NCBI GenBank assembly: GCA_020201525.1
Contig: JAIVGO010000115.1
Location: 1 to 34,655 of the forward strand
From: Actinomycetota bacterium
GTDB taxonomy: Bacteria; Actinomycetota; AC-67
Direction of reading: 5' to 3'
DNA: 34,655 nucleotides
Shown piece after piece: positions 14,452-22,716 of the stretch. The notes beneath the pieces were generated by a model that did not search any database, was not told where the DNA came from, and saw only the letters and a program-made list of their open reading frames with translations. A program made the translations under genes and the position numbers. Positions within the stretch are counted from its first letter, which is position 1. Each line of letters begins with the position of its first letter.

Positions 14452-16248
14452 GTGGCGCAAGACGACGTTGCGCAATCTGACGTAGCGCAACACGTTGCAC
14501 CGGCGGAAAGCGTGAACGGAAACGCGCCTGCGGATGTAGTCGCGCAACCGGTCACGCATGCGCCGGCGCGTCCCGGCGTACGCCTCCTCGGCGAGCTGCT
14601 CGTCGATCACTCGCTGATCACTCCCGCGCAACTTGCAGAAGCGCTGCTGCAACAGTCCGCGTCCGGGAAACGTCTCGGCGCGTTGCTCGTGGAGCTGGGC
14701 GCGCTCGACGAGCGAAAGCTCGCGGAGACGCTCGCGGAACAGCTCGGTTTGCGCGTCGTGGACTTGCGTCAAGAGGTGCCGCAGCCCGAAGCGATCGCGC
14801 TCGTTCCTGAATCGCTCGCGCGGTCGCTGAACGCAGTGCCGATCCGTGCCACGGAAGCGGGCCTCGAGATTGCGATGGCCGACCCTTCGGATCAAAAGGC
14901 GCTCGATCAATTGAAGGCCGCCGCCGGACGCCCACTTATCTTGATGGTCGCGTCTCTATCGGACGTGAAGCGAGCGGTGGACAACTCGTACCGCGCGCTC
15001 GCCGGCATCGAGACGCACGTGCAAGCGTTTCAGGCGACGGAAACGTCGCGCAGGCTCGAGCAGCCGCTGCAACAAGCCGTGTCCGAAGATGCGCCGGTCG
15101 TCAAGGTCGTGAACCTCGTCATCACGCAAGGATTGCGCGACCGCGCGTCGGACATTCACATCGAGCCGCAGGACGACCGGCTGCGCGTGCGATATCGCAT
15201 CGACGGCGCGCTGCACGACGTGCTGGCGTTACCGGCTCAGATGGGCGCGGCTTTCATCAGCCGCATCAAGATCATGGCGGCGATGAACATCGTGGAGCGG
15301 CAGCGGCCCCAAGACGGCCAGATCGCCATGGAGATCGACGGCCGGGCGCTGGACATCCGCGTCGCGACCACGCCGACCATTTGGGGCGAGAAGGCCGTGC
15401 TCCGGCTCCTGGACAAGAGCCGGTCGTTGTACAAGCTCAACGACCTCGGGATGTCTTTTGACGTACACACGGCGTTTTCGAAGCTGGTCCGCTCCCCCTT
15501 CGGGATGGTCATCTGCGCCGGGCCGACCGGGTCGGGCAAGACGACGACCCTGTACGCGACCCTGTCCGAGGTCAACGACAGCGAGCGCAACATCATGACG
15601 ATCGAAGACCCCGTCGAGTACATCTTCCCTTCGATCAACCAGATCCAGATCAAGGAGCAGGCCGGCATGACGTTCGCCGGCGGGCTGAAGTCGATCCTCC
15701 GCCAGGACCCCGACGTGATCCTGGTCGGCGAGTGCCGGGACGTGGAGACGACGCGCATCGCCGTGCAGTCTGCGTTGACGGGGCACTTCGTCATGACGTC
15801 GATCCACGCGACGGACAGCGCCTCGGCGCTGCACCGGTTTCTGGACATGGGCATCGAGTCGTTCCTGATTGCCTCGTCGGTGATTGGGGTGGTCGGACAG
15901 CGGCTCGTGCGACGGATCTGCAGCGAGTGCCGCGTCCAATACTGGCCGTCGGCCGAAGAGCTTGCGTTCTACGAGGAGGCCGGCGGCGAGTTCAAGGTCG
16001 ACTGGTACCAGGGTGAAGGCTGCAACTTCTGCGCCCACACCGGATTCCAGGACCGCATCGGCGTCTACGAGCTGCTTCGGATAACCGAAGAGATGAAGAA
16101 CTTGATCGTGAAGGACGCGACGCACGACGAGATCCGGCGGCTGGCGGTGGCGCAAGGAATGAAGCCACTGCGCGACGAAGCTATCCGCTTGGTGCACGAC
16201 GACGTAACCACGATCAACGAAGTGTTGCGCTCTATTTACATTCTGTAG
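14452..16248 (+). CDS. pilB: Type IV pilus assembly (extension) ATPase PilB
   Basis: Hexameric cytoplasmic ATPase that powers pilin polymerisation. 598 residues. The N-terminal MshEN/GspE_N domain (about 40-190) starts LLGELLVDHSLITPAQLAEA. Walker A GPTGSGKTTTLYATL is at about 357, followed by the Asp box IEDPVEY, Walker B DPDVILVGECRD (about 420) and the His box SIHATDSASALHR. A tetracysteine zinc site, RRICSEC (about 490) and CNFCAHTG (about 525), separates PilB from the PilT genes at 31144 and 32111. The N-terminal 15 residues repeat the tripeptide VAQ. GTG 14452 is the first usual start in frame, but the good site GGGAGGAG precedes an in-frame ATC at 14419 (reading IAFGRRGQDAD), a possible rare start. 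Confidence 0.93.
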   Translation: MAQDDVAQSDVAQHVAPAESVNGNAPADVVAQPVTHAPARPGVRLLGELLVDHSLITPAQLAEALLQQSASGKRLGALLVELGALDERKLAETLAEQLGLRVVDLRQEVPQPEAIALVPESLARSLNAVPIRATEAGLEIAMADPSDQKALDQLKAAAGRPLILMVASLSDVKRAVDNSYRALAGIETHVQAFQATETSRRLEQPLQQAVSEDAPVVKVVNLVITQGLRDRASDIHIEPQDDRLRVRYRIDGALHDVLALPAQMGAAFISRIKIMAAMNIVERQRPQDGQIAMEIDGRALDIRVATTPTIWGEKAVLRLLDKSRSLYKLNDLGMSFDVHTAFSKLVRSPFGMVICAGPTGSGKTTTLYATLSEVNDSERNIMTIEDPVEYIFPSINQIQIKEQAGMTFAGGLKSILRQDPDVILVGECRDVETTRIAVQSALTGHFVMTSIHATDSASALHRFLDMGIESFLIASSVIGVVGQRLVRRICSECRVQYWPSAEELAFYEEAGGEFKVDWYQGEGCNFCAHTGFQDRIGVYELLRITEEMKNLIVKDATHDEIRRLAVAQGMKPLRDEAIRLVHDDVTTINEVLRSIYIL

Positions 16249-16259
16249 GAGTTCCGAAA

Positions 16260-17471
16260 ATGCCGCAGTTCAAATACGTTGCAGTGACGGCTGAGGGCGC
16301 CAAGGTTACGGGGCTCTTGGAAGCACCAACCGCCGTGGGCGCGGAAAGCGCGCTGGGGAGCCAATTCCACAAGGTCGTCAAGGTCAAGGAGAAGAAAGCG
16401 CTTCTCCAGATCGAGCTGACGACGAAGAAGGTGCCGCGCGAAGAAGTGATGAACTTCTCGCGCCAGCTGGCAGCGTTCGTGCGCGCGGGCATCCCGATCC
16501 TGGATGCGATCGAAACGATAGGGTCCGAAGTCGCGAATGACACCCTGAAGAAAACGCTGGATGAGATTGTGGACGCGTTGCGGCGTGGAGACACCTTCTC
16601 CGGAGCGGTCGGTCTCCAAAGCAAGGTTTTTCCGCGGTTCTATGTGGACATGCTGCGGGCGGCTGAGCTAACGGGTCGCCTCGATACAGTGCTGGATCAA
16701 CTTTCCAAATACATCGAGCGGGATTTGGAAGCGCGACGGAAGATCAAGTCCGCATTGTCCTATCCGATCATAATCTCAATCATGTCAGTAATTACTGTGA
16801 TTATTCTGACTACGTTCGTACTCCCTCGCTTCAAAAAGTTCTTTGCTTCATTGAACGCGAAACTCCCCCTTGCAACTCGCATCCTGCTTGGTGGAGCCAA
16901 CTTTCTCGGTCAATGGTGGTGGGCGATATTGGCACTCATCATCTCGGCCAGTGTCTTTTTGGTGTGGTTCACTAAGCAGCCACGCGGCAAGCTGTGGAAG
17001 GACTCATTCAAGCTGAAAATCCCTGTCGTTGGGGACGTCGTAAAGTTCGCAATCGTTGAACGTTTCTGTCGAATCCTTTCTTCAATGGTGTCGGCCGGCG
17101 TTCCTTTGCCGGAAGCTATGACGGTGGTCAGTGAGGGAACGAAGAACGTGGTTTACGAGACAGCTCTAACCGGTGTCCGAGAAGAAATGCTGCAAGGCGA
17201 AGGAATTGCGTCACCGATGACCCGTACCGCTCTATTCCCAGCAGCAGTAACCCAGATGGTAAAGGTGGGTGAAAGCACAGGGACGCTTGACCAACAGCTT
17301 GAGACCGCAGCGTCGTTTTACGCACAAGAGCTGGACTACAAACTAAAGAAGCTGACGAGCATGTTCGAACCTGCGGTTATCGTATTGATGGGCCTAGTTG
17401 TTGGCTTCGTAGCGGTGGCCCTTATCTCGGCAATGTACGGTATCTTCAGTCAGGTGGGCGGCGTCAAGTGA
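16260..17471 (+). CDS. pilC: Type IV pilus inner-membrane platform protein PilC
   Basis: 403 residues, the usual length. Two T2SSF domains are seen: FSRQLAAFVRAGIPILDAIE (about 65-85) and its repeat FCRILSSMVSAGVPLPEAM (about 270). Three membrane spans follow the family pattern, around IIISIMSVITVIILTTFVLP, WAILALIISASVFLVWF and VIVLMGLVVGFVAVALISAM. PilC links the pilin platform to PilB and PilT. The ribosome site AGGAG lies 8 nt before the ATG. Base composition changes inside the gene: the first third uses G/C-ending codons almost throughout like pilB, while from about 16,640 on A/T-ending codons become frequent. Confidence 0.95.
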   Translation: MPQFKYVAVTAEGAKVTGLLEAPTAVGAESALGSQFHKVVKVKEKKALLQIELTTKKVPREEVMNFSRQLAAFVRAGIPILDAIETIGSEVANDTLKKTLDEIVDALRRGDTFSGAVGLQSKVFPRFYVDMLRAAELTGRLDTVLDQLSKYIERDLEARRKIKSALSYPIIISIMSVITVIILTTFVLPRFKKFFASLNAKLPLATRILLGGANFLGQWWWAILALIISASVFLVWFTKQPRGKLWKDSFKLKIPVVGDVVKFAIVERFCRILSSMVSAGVPLPEAMTVVSEGTKNVVYETALTGVREEMLQGEGIASPMTRTALFPAAVTQMVKVGESTGTLDQQLETAASFYAQELDYKLKKLTSMFEPAVIVLMGLVVGFVAVALISAMYGIFSQVGGVK

Positions 17472-17872
17472 GGCGCTATCAGCGCGACGACGGACTCACC
17501 CTGGTCGAATTAATCGTGACCGTCTCGATTCTGGGGATTGCCTTCCTCGCCGTGGTCGGCGGGATGACCACGTCCATTCTTGCTTCCGACATCCACCGGA
17601 AAGAATCCACCGCAGGCGCGGCGTTGCGAAGCTACGCCGAGGTGGTCAAAACAACAGCGTACTCAAACTGCTCCACGAACTACTCCCCCGCATACACACC
17701 TCCGGCCAACTTCACCCCGACTATTACCGGAATCAAATACTGGAACGACGCAACAGGCACTTGGCTCGCTCTGTGCGCGGCCGATTCCGGAATTCAGTTG
17801 GTATCCCTTCAAGTTACGTCGAGCGATTCCCGCGCAGTGGAGACGCTTGACGTCGTGAAAAGAAGGCCATGA
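17468..17872 (+). CDS. Minor pilin-like protein (type IV prepilin)
   Basis: 134 residues. A type III signal: short basic leader MRRYQRDDG, cleavage after Gly-9, then LTLVELIVTVSILGIAFLAV with Glu at mature position 5. The remainder is a small globular domain with two cysteines (NCSTNY, LALCAADS). The GTG start overlaps the pilC stop (GTGA). It resembles PilV/GspI-type minor pilins in size and place; the exact subunit is not assignable. Minor pilins prime pilus assembly or sit at the tip. Followed by another prepilin with ATGA overlap. Confidence 0.8.
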   Translation: MRRYQRDDGLTLVELIVTVSILGIAFLAVVGGMTTSILASDIHRKESTAGAALRSYAEVVKTTAYSNCSTNYSPAYTPPANFTPTITGIKYWNDATGTWLALCAADSGIQLVSLQVTSSDSRAVETLDVVKRRP

Positions 17873-18405
17873 ACGGCGAGCGTGGGTTCACACTCATCGA
17901 GCTGCTTGTGTCTGTAGTCATCATGGGAGCTATCTCCTCCGCCGTGACCTCGGCGATTATCGTGGGATTGAAGACTACCGACACTACTTCGACACGGCTT
18001 GCGGAATCGCACGACGCCCAGATGACAGCCGCTGAGTTCGTGAAGGACGTACAGAGCGCGGATACGGTTTCACTGTCGGATGCAGTGTGTGCGGGCGCGA
18101 CGCCGGTCGTTAGCTTCGACCGCTCGGATCAGGGAATGATCAAGACAACCGCATACTTTGTCAGCACCGTTTCGGGCGAGCGACGCGTGACGCGCAGAGC
18201 CTGCACAACAGACCCGTCTACGGGTGTGACGTCCAATGCCGGTGAAGTGGTCGTGGTGCACAACCTTGGCGCAACCGGCCCAACGGTTACTTGCACGCCC
18301 GCATGCCCGGCCGCCGGCGCTTCAACACCGCGAACAGTGGTCGTTTCCGTAACCGACGCCAGCGGCTACAACTACTCATTGACCGGGAACCGGAGACCAT
18401 CGTGA
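17869..18405 (+). CDS. Minor pilin-like protein (PilW/GspJ type)
   Basis: 178 residues. Prepilin leader MNGERG, then FTLIELLVSVVIMGAISSAV, a canonical N-methylation and cleavage motif with Glu-5. The pilin body contains paired cysteines (DAVCAG, RACTTD, CTPACPAAG). Length and position after a PilV-like gene suggest a PilW/GspJ-type subunit. It is translationally coupled on both sides (ATGA with the gene before, GTGA with the one after). Codon use is clearly less GC-rich than in pilB. Confidence 0.8.
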   Translation: MNGERGFTLIELLVSVVIMGAISSAVTSAIIVGLKTTDTTSTRLAESHDAQMTAAEFVKDVQSADTVSLSDAVCAGATPVVSFDRSDQGMIKTTAYFVSTVSGERRVTRRACTTDPSTGVTSNAGEVVVVHNLGATGPTVTCTPACPAAGASTPRTVVVSVTDASGYNYSLTGNRRPS

Positions 18406-20582
18406 CGCGGGGACGCCGATTCAACGATCAGGGAAGTGCTCTCGTCCTCGCCCTGGTGTTCCTGTCGCTTTTTGGAGTTCTCATCGCAGCGATGTTGGCA
18501 TTCGCCGAGACGAGTTTCCGCGCCACGTCCGGTGTTCGATCCCAGGCTAGGGCGATCTATGGCGCAGACGGCGCGGTCGAGGGCGCCATCCAACACATGC
18601 GGTACTCAACGAACGGCCGGGCATCTGACGGTTCAAACTGTGCTGGTTTTCCCTTCACGATGCCGGTGAATGGCAACAGTGTAAGCGTCGCTTGCACACC
18701 TCAGTCTGACAGTGGACTCCCGGCCGGAAGCAATATCACGAACGTTAACAAACCGAAACCAGCCATCCTCACGTTAGCCACATCAGGTTCCGGAGAGGAC
18801 GGCATCTACCAGAGCTCCAATGCCCTGCTGAAGATCAAGGGCGACATTTACTCGCATTCAACCGTCGTGAATCAAGCTTCGAAGGCAATCTTTAGCGTTG
18901 AGGGAAACGTCTCCGCCGATGGAAACTGCAATGGAACGATCGTGAGTAGCACGCCGCCACTTCATTGCGCGAACACAGGCAACGGACAAGATTCCACTGA
19001 AGCAGCAGATCCAAACTACATTCACGGAGTGTCCAGTCTTAGCTACCAGGCCGTTCCGTCGTGCGGCTCCTCGTGGCTCGTGAATTTCTATCCGGGCTGG
19101 TACGACAACGGCACCGCAATGCGCGCTCTGATGGGCGGAGGCTGCAACAAGGTTTTTTGGTTCCACCCGGGCGACTATTTGTTCGATTTCACCGATGCCG
19201 ACGCAGCAACCCACGAGTGGCTCGTCGGAAACAAAGATGTTTTCGTCACTGGAGGTACGCCAAAGGGGTGGGACCCCGCGGCCGTGACCCAGCCGACCAT
19301 GCCGTTCCCCGGATCCTGCAAGACGAGTGCCGACGCCGCACCCAACGACGGGGTCCAGTTCGTTTTCGCGAACGACAGCAGATTGCATATCTCGGGCGGA
19401 ACCATGGAGCTGTGCGCCAAGCCGTCGACAACGCAACAGCAGATCGCGATTTATGGCGTGAAGACGACGGCAGGCACACCGCCGACGGGGACGCCTTCGC
19501 CTGCGCCAACATTCACGCCAACACCCTCGCCTACTCCCTCACCGACGGGAACGCCGTCCCCGACGTGCGCGTCGGTCGGCACTAACTACTACCTTCCCGG
19601 AACCGCCGCAGCCGAGTCGGGCAGCAGCACGTGGACGAACTTGAGCGGATCCAAGAATCTCGTGAGCGCCGGTGACTTCAATGAATCACCCGAAGTCGAC
19701 GCGACAACGACAGTGCCCAAAGCTGGCGCAGGAGGCATTGACTTCGGTTCGTTCGGTACGATTCCTGCGGGTTGTTCGGTGACCTCGGTCACGCTGTTTC
19801 TTCGGCACTCCGAATCGCCGAACGCGAACGTTCAAAATGTCAAGTTGAACGTAAAGAATGCGGCCGGACTTAATATCAACAAGACGGCCTCAAAGAGCAG
19901 CTGTGCATCGGGCGATTTCTGCTCTGACACCAGCTTGGATCCCGTCGACAAGATTGACTTGACGCTCTCAGGAATCAACTCAGCGGCAAGCTTCGCGGGC
20001 CTCACCGTGAACTATGATGTCGGCGCCCAAGGCGGGACGAATGGCGGACCAGTCACGGAAACTCTCGACGGGCTTGGCCTAAAGATTGTTCTGGCTTCTT
20101 CGGGTACACCGTCCCCGAGCCCCTCCCCCACGGCGTCCCCACCACCCGGGGGGAGCAGCACGAATTATTTCAGGGCTGAGTCCGGCTGCATCACTCAGGC
20201 TCCGTACCCCACGAGTGGTTGCGCTCTGGTGAAGACAGACGGAGCGCAAACGAAGCTCTCAATTCAAGGGACCGTTTACGCACCCCTCGCGGCGCTGGAC
20301 ATCGCCATGACAAACGTCTCCACCCAGATCCTCGGACGTGGCGCTGTGATACGTCTCGTACGGCTCAGCGTGACACCCTCGACAACCTACTCGGGTCCAA
20401 TGATCGAGGTGCCTGCGGACAGCCCATCAACTGCTTACACCAACCGGCACGTTACTCTCACGGCAACGGTAGCGGGCGACGTCCGGCTCAGGGCGCTCGT
20501 GCGGTTTGTAGATCAGGACCCCACGGGAGCCATGAGCCCAGGCTACGGGGTCGTTGTTGAGGCCTGGAGCGTTTTGCCATGA
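18402..20582 (+). CDS. PilX-like large pilus-associated protein
   Basis: 726 residues. After a short basic leader TRGRRFNDQ comes GSALVLALVFLSLFGVLIAA, a PilX/TadG-type N-terminal membrane helix without the Glu-5 of true pilins. A large extracellular part follows. Two low-complexity Thr/Pro/Ser linkers (about 402-435 and 595-615) bracket a cysteine-containing domain of about 160 residues that looks like a beta-sandwich (SVTSVTLFLRHSES, VKLNVKNAAGLN, IDLTLSGINSAAS). The flanking parts contain IKGDIYSHSTVV and LSIQGTVYAPLAALDI, which read like one polymer-type domain split by the insert. GTG 18402 overlaps the preceding stop (GTGA); the open frame further upstream is antisense to nothing and unconserved. 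Possibly a pilus-tip adhesin. Confidence 0.75.
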   Translation: MTRGRRFNDQGSALVLALVFLSLFGVLIAAMLAFAETSFRATSGVRSQARAIYGADGAVEGAIQHMRYSTNGRASDGSNCAGFPFTMPVNGNSVSVACTPQSDSGLPAGSNITNVNKPKPAILTLATSGSGEDGIYQSSNALLKIKGDIYSHSTVVNQASKAIFSVEGNVSADGNCNGTIVSSTPPLHCANTGNGQDSTEAADPNYIHGVSSLSYQAVPSCGSSWLVNFYPGWYDNGTAMRALMGGGCNKVFWFHPGDYLFDFTDADAATHEWLVGNKDVFVTGGTPKGWDPAAVTQPTMPFPGSCKTSADAAPNDGVQFVFANDSRLHISGGTMELCAKPSTTQQQIAIYGVKTTAGTPPTGTPSPAPTFTPTPSPTPSPTGTPSPTCASVGTNYYLPGTAAAESGSSTWTNLSGSKNLVSAGDFNESPEVDATTTVPKAGAGGIDFGSFGTIPAGCSVTSVTLFLRHSESPNANVQNVKLNVKNAAGLNINKTASKSSCASGDFCSDTSLDPVDKIDLTLSGINSAASFAGLTVNYDVGAQGGTNGGPVTETLDGLGLKIVLASSGTPSPSPSPTASPPPGGSSTNYFRAESGCITQAPYPTSGCALVKTDGAQTKLSIQGTVYAPLAALDIAMTNVSTQILGRGAVIRLVRLSVTPSTTYSGPMIEVPADSPSTAYTNRHVTLTATVAGDVRLRALVRFVDQDPTGAMSPGYGVVVEAWSVLP

Positions 20583-20605
20583 CCGTTTGTTTTGCTTTGT
20601 GTCTA

Positions 20606-20633
20606 AAGTCGGGACCTCGGTCCTCCGAGACTT
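20606..20633 (+). promoter_or_regulatory. Hairpin in the pilA leader
   Basis: In the 139-nt gap before pilA, AAGTC (20606-20610) pairs with GACTT (20629-20633) and TCGG (20617-20620) with CCGA (20625-20628). An alternative hairpin GGAC(CTCG)GTCC (20612-20623) excludes the second stem. It could be part of a regulated leader or a mini-terminator between the operon and pilA. Confidence 0.4.
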
Positions 20634-20721
20634 GGTGCAGGGTGCTCAGTACGCAGAAATAAGCGTTTGCTTCAATAGGACGGGGCTCATAGGGGGCCGC
20701 GCAATAGAGAAGGAGAACAGC

Positions 20722-21060
20722 ATGACACAACGCCTTCGGGGGATGAGGGGCCAGGATGGCTTCACCCTCATCGAACTCCTCATCGTCATCGTGATTCTGG
20801 GGATCCTAGCGGCGATCGTTGTTTTCGCAGTAGGCGGAATCACCAACCGCGGTCAGACCGACGCTTGCAAGACTGACACGCGCACTCTTCGAACAGCTGA
20901 AGAAGCGAACTTCGCGAAGAATAGCACCTACGCAGATATGGCAACTTTGGTATCGAACGGTTTTCTCGCTAGTGCGTCCACGTACCACACCATCGCCTTG
21001 ACTGGTGGTGGCACAGGGTACACTCTCGCGAACGTCGCGCCGTGTACAGACGTGGTGTAG
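20722..21060 (+). CDS. pilA: Major type IV pilin PilA-like
   Basis: 112 residues. Leader MTQRLRGMRGQDG, cleavage after Gly-13, then FTLIELLIVIVILGILAAIV, the textbook type IV pilin N-terminus with Glu-5, and a short C-terminal domain with a cysteine pair (ACKTD and APCTD) that would form the D-region loop. Strong site AGAAGGAG 6 nt before the ATG. It has its own 139-nt leader and is followed at once by a terminator, so it may be expressed at a higher level than the minor pilins upstream. Short pilins of this size also occur as pseudopilins, hence slightly reduced certainty. Confidence 0.88.
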   Translation: MTQRLRGMRGQDGFTLIELLIVIVILGILAAIVVFAVGGITNRGQTDACKTDTRTLRTAEEANFAKNSTYADMATLVSNGFLASASTYHTIALTGGGTGYTLANVAPCTDVV

Positions 21061-21070
21061 CGCATCGTTG

Positions 21071-21100
21071 AGAAGAGGCCCGGCTTGCCGGGCCTCTTCT
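21071..21100 (+). terminator. Terminator of the pilus operon / pilA
   Basis: 13-bp perfect stem AGAAGAGGCCCGG (21071-21083) with CCGGGCCTCTTCT (21088-21100) and the loop CTTG, starting 11 nt after the pilA stop. No T-run follows. Confidence 0.85.
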
Positions 21101-21246
21101 GCATTGGACATTCTTGACGGCTCGGTTCGAACTGTTCGTTGTGCCGTCGATGATCAAGGGCATCGACAGTCCAACAGCGCTCAGTCCGACGACGGTTTGA
21201 GTGGCGTCGTCATCACCTTCTAGCCACTTTTCAGTCGGGCATGCAG

Positions 21247-21278
21247 AGAGAGGGATGGGACAGTGCCCATCCCTCTCT
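21247..21278. terminator. Second terminator-like hairpin
   Basis: 13-bp perfect stem AGAGAGGGATGGG (21247-21259) with CCCATCCCTCTCT (21266-21278), loop ACAGTG. It could be a second barrier after pilA, or end the decayed minus-strand gene at 21326-21763. The 146 nt between the two hairpins show nothing recognisable. Confidence 0.7.
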
Positions 21279-21419
21279 TGCAGTGATCAAGTCACCTGGC
21301 AGGTGCTTTTCGCATTGCACTTATGTCATCTGAGCACGCACGGAGATGCGAGCCGGCGACGGCGTCGTCCCCACCCTCGCGGAGTCGAGTGAAAGCCTGG
21401 TGCCCGAACCAACCCCGAG

Positions 21420-21690
21420 TGCGATCGATGTCCCGTAAGCTTGAACGTGAACGCGAGCGTGCTCGTCGCCGAGCCGCCGGGCTCCCCGATCGGCTGTGAC
21501 AGCGAGACGCGATACACCTCGCTGCGCACGTCGAAATACGAGCTGCGCTTGTTCCAGTTCGAGCAGTACATCGTCACCTGCGTCGCGAACTTGCAGCCTT
21601 GGTAGTTCGCAAACGCAGCCCGTTGCCCGCACGTCCAACTCGGCTCGACGCGTAGGCTTGACCGCCGCAGGTGACTAAGCAACGCACTCT
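21420..21690 (-). pseudogene. Internal fragment of a secreted/membrane protein gene
   Basis: On the minus strand a stretch reads like a genuine protein, with WTCGQRAAFANYQGCKFATQ, VTMYCSNWNKRSSYFDVRSE and GGSATSTLAFTFKLTG, but it lacks a proper beginning and its end runs into unrelated sequence after FKLTG. The last part, about 40 nt, is nearly identical to DNA inside the fragment at 24236-24455, so both come from one gene family. The family is not identified; the cysteines suggest an extracytoplasmic protein. Confidence 0.5.
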
Positions 21691-21706
21691 CTCCCACAGA
21701 AGCTAT

Positions 21707-21725
21707 TTCGAGAATCTCTCCGCGA
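21707..21725. repeat. 19-bp repeat, copy 1 (copy 2 at 23054-23072)
   Basis: TTCGAGAATCTCTCCGCGA is present exactly at both places. Copy 1 is 32 nt upstream of the two-membrane-span gene at 21757; copy 2 is in the gene-poor stretch after the duplicated module. It could be a shared promoter element duplicated with the module. Confidence 0.7.
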
Positions 21726-21756
21726 TCCCGCCAAAGCTGTCGTAAAAAGGTCGTGT

Positions 21757-22311
21757 ATGTCACAGCGTCGTAATAGTCTCCGATTCATGCCCGGCAACCA
21801 GCGAACGGTCCGTGATCGTGCCGACTGGGCGTCGCGAATCATCGGCGCCGTCGTTTTCGGTCTGGGCGCCGCTTGGTTGATCGCAACACCCGTTCGGCCG
21901 TTCGCGACAGAGCCGGCACGGACGACGATGCGCACAAGCGCGCACGAAACCATGCGGCAATCCCAATCGCCGTCCGCACCCGTAACATTCTCGAAGTCAT
22001 CCGACGTGACCGTCGCGAAAGAAACTCCTCGTGCAACGACGTTCGTAGACGAGATCTTCACCAACCGAGCATCCGTCATTCTGATGCGACTCGCGCTCGC
22101 AGCACTTGCCGCCTTCGTCTCATCCGCCTTTGCCCAGCGGCTGATCCTTTCTCAATTCGCACTCAAGATCGGCCCCTCAGGCTTGGAGCTGGGGCCGCTC
22201 GAAGACATCAGCGACACGCTCCAAACCCGACTCGTTGATCTCGAAGAGAGCACGAAAGAGTTCGAGAAGACACTCCAGCGGATCTATCGTCGACTCGGAA
22301 CGGATCGATGA
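21757..22311 (+). CDS. Unknown two-span membrane protein (module gene A)
   Basis: 184 residues, family not recognised. Two membrane spans are predicted by eye, about 28-44 (IIGAVVFGLGAAWLIAT) and 106-124 (SVILMRLALAALAAFVSSA), separated by a Thr/Ser-rich loop of about 60 residues. The C-terminal tail (130-184) is amphipathic, with DISDTLQTRLVDLEESTKEF and EKTLQRIYRRL typical of a coiled coil. Both ends would face the cytoplasm. The stop overlaps an ATG (ATGA) and a second small gene follows. Residues 122-184 recur in about half-identical form at 22465-22716, i.e. the gene belongs to a tandem duplication. Confidence 0.65.
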   Translation: MSQRRNSLRFMPGNQRTVRDRADWASRIIGAVVFGLGAAWLIATPVRPFATEPARTTMRTSAHETMRQSQSPSAPVTFSKSSDVTVAKETPRATTFVDEIFTNRASVILMRLALAALAAFVSSAFAQRLILSQFALKIGPSGLELGPLEDISDTLQTRLVDLEESTKEFEKTLQRIYRRLGTDR

Positions 22312-22343
22312 GTAAACTCTTGAGAGGTCCGGGAGGTTCGGAA

Positions 22344-22532
22344 ATGACTGCAAGCACGGGCAAAGCCGCCCCGCGAAAAACAACCCGCAAGGCGGCGAAG
22401 AAGGCGCAAGATGACGCCTGGATGAAGGAAATCGAGGAGTCGCTCGCGCGCGCCCGGGCGCACATTGAGCATTCCATCTCCCTCCGGGAAGCCACCCGCG
22501 ACGCCATCGATCGAGCCTTCGGTCGTTCCTAG
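22344..22532 (+). CDS. Unknown small basic/coiled protein (module gene B)
   Basis: 62 residues from ATG 22344, chosen because GGGAGGT lies 6 nt upstream; an ATG at 22308 overlapping the stop of gene A would add 12 residues. The N-terminus is rich in Lys, Ala and Thr (APRKTTRKAAKKAQ), followed by one amphipathic helix (DAWMKEIEESLARARAHIEH, SISLREATRDAIDRAF). No known domain recognised. A frame-broken relative lies at 22713-22936. Consistent pairing with gene A suggests that the two products work together; the function is unknown. Confidence 0.55.
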   Translation: MTASTGKAAPRKTTRKAAKKAQDDAWMKEIEESLARARAHIEHSISLREATRDAIDRAFGRS

Positions 22533-22716
22533 CGCATTCGTCCAGCGACTCGTCCTGACGCATTTCCTGTTGAAGTTCGGCCCTGCAGGCGTTGAGCTGG
22601 TACCGCTCGGAGAGATGACCGAGGCTGTCGAAACCCGCCTTGGGGAGCTAGAGGAAAGTGTTCAGGGCATCGAGCGGACCCTCTACCATGTCGATCGTCG
22701 GCGGAGTAGCGATTGA
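22465..22716 (+). pseudogene. Truncated second copy of module gene A
   Basis: The frame contains PSAFVQRLVLTHFLLKFGPA, GVELVPLGEMTEAVETRLGE and LEESVQGIERTLYHVDRR, matching residues 122-184 of the gene at 21757 at about half the positions. The first 120 residues, including both membrane spans, are missing. The only available start is a TTG inside gene B. The missing part and the overlap with gene B point to a deletion after a tandem duplication. Confidence 0.65.

Noticed and set aside
21115..21150. tRNA (GGTTCGAAC-like T-arm, near 21122-21130)
   Set aside because: No acceptor stem, anticodon arm or CCA-side pairing could be built around it.
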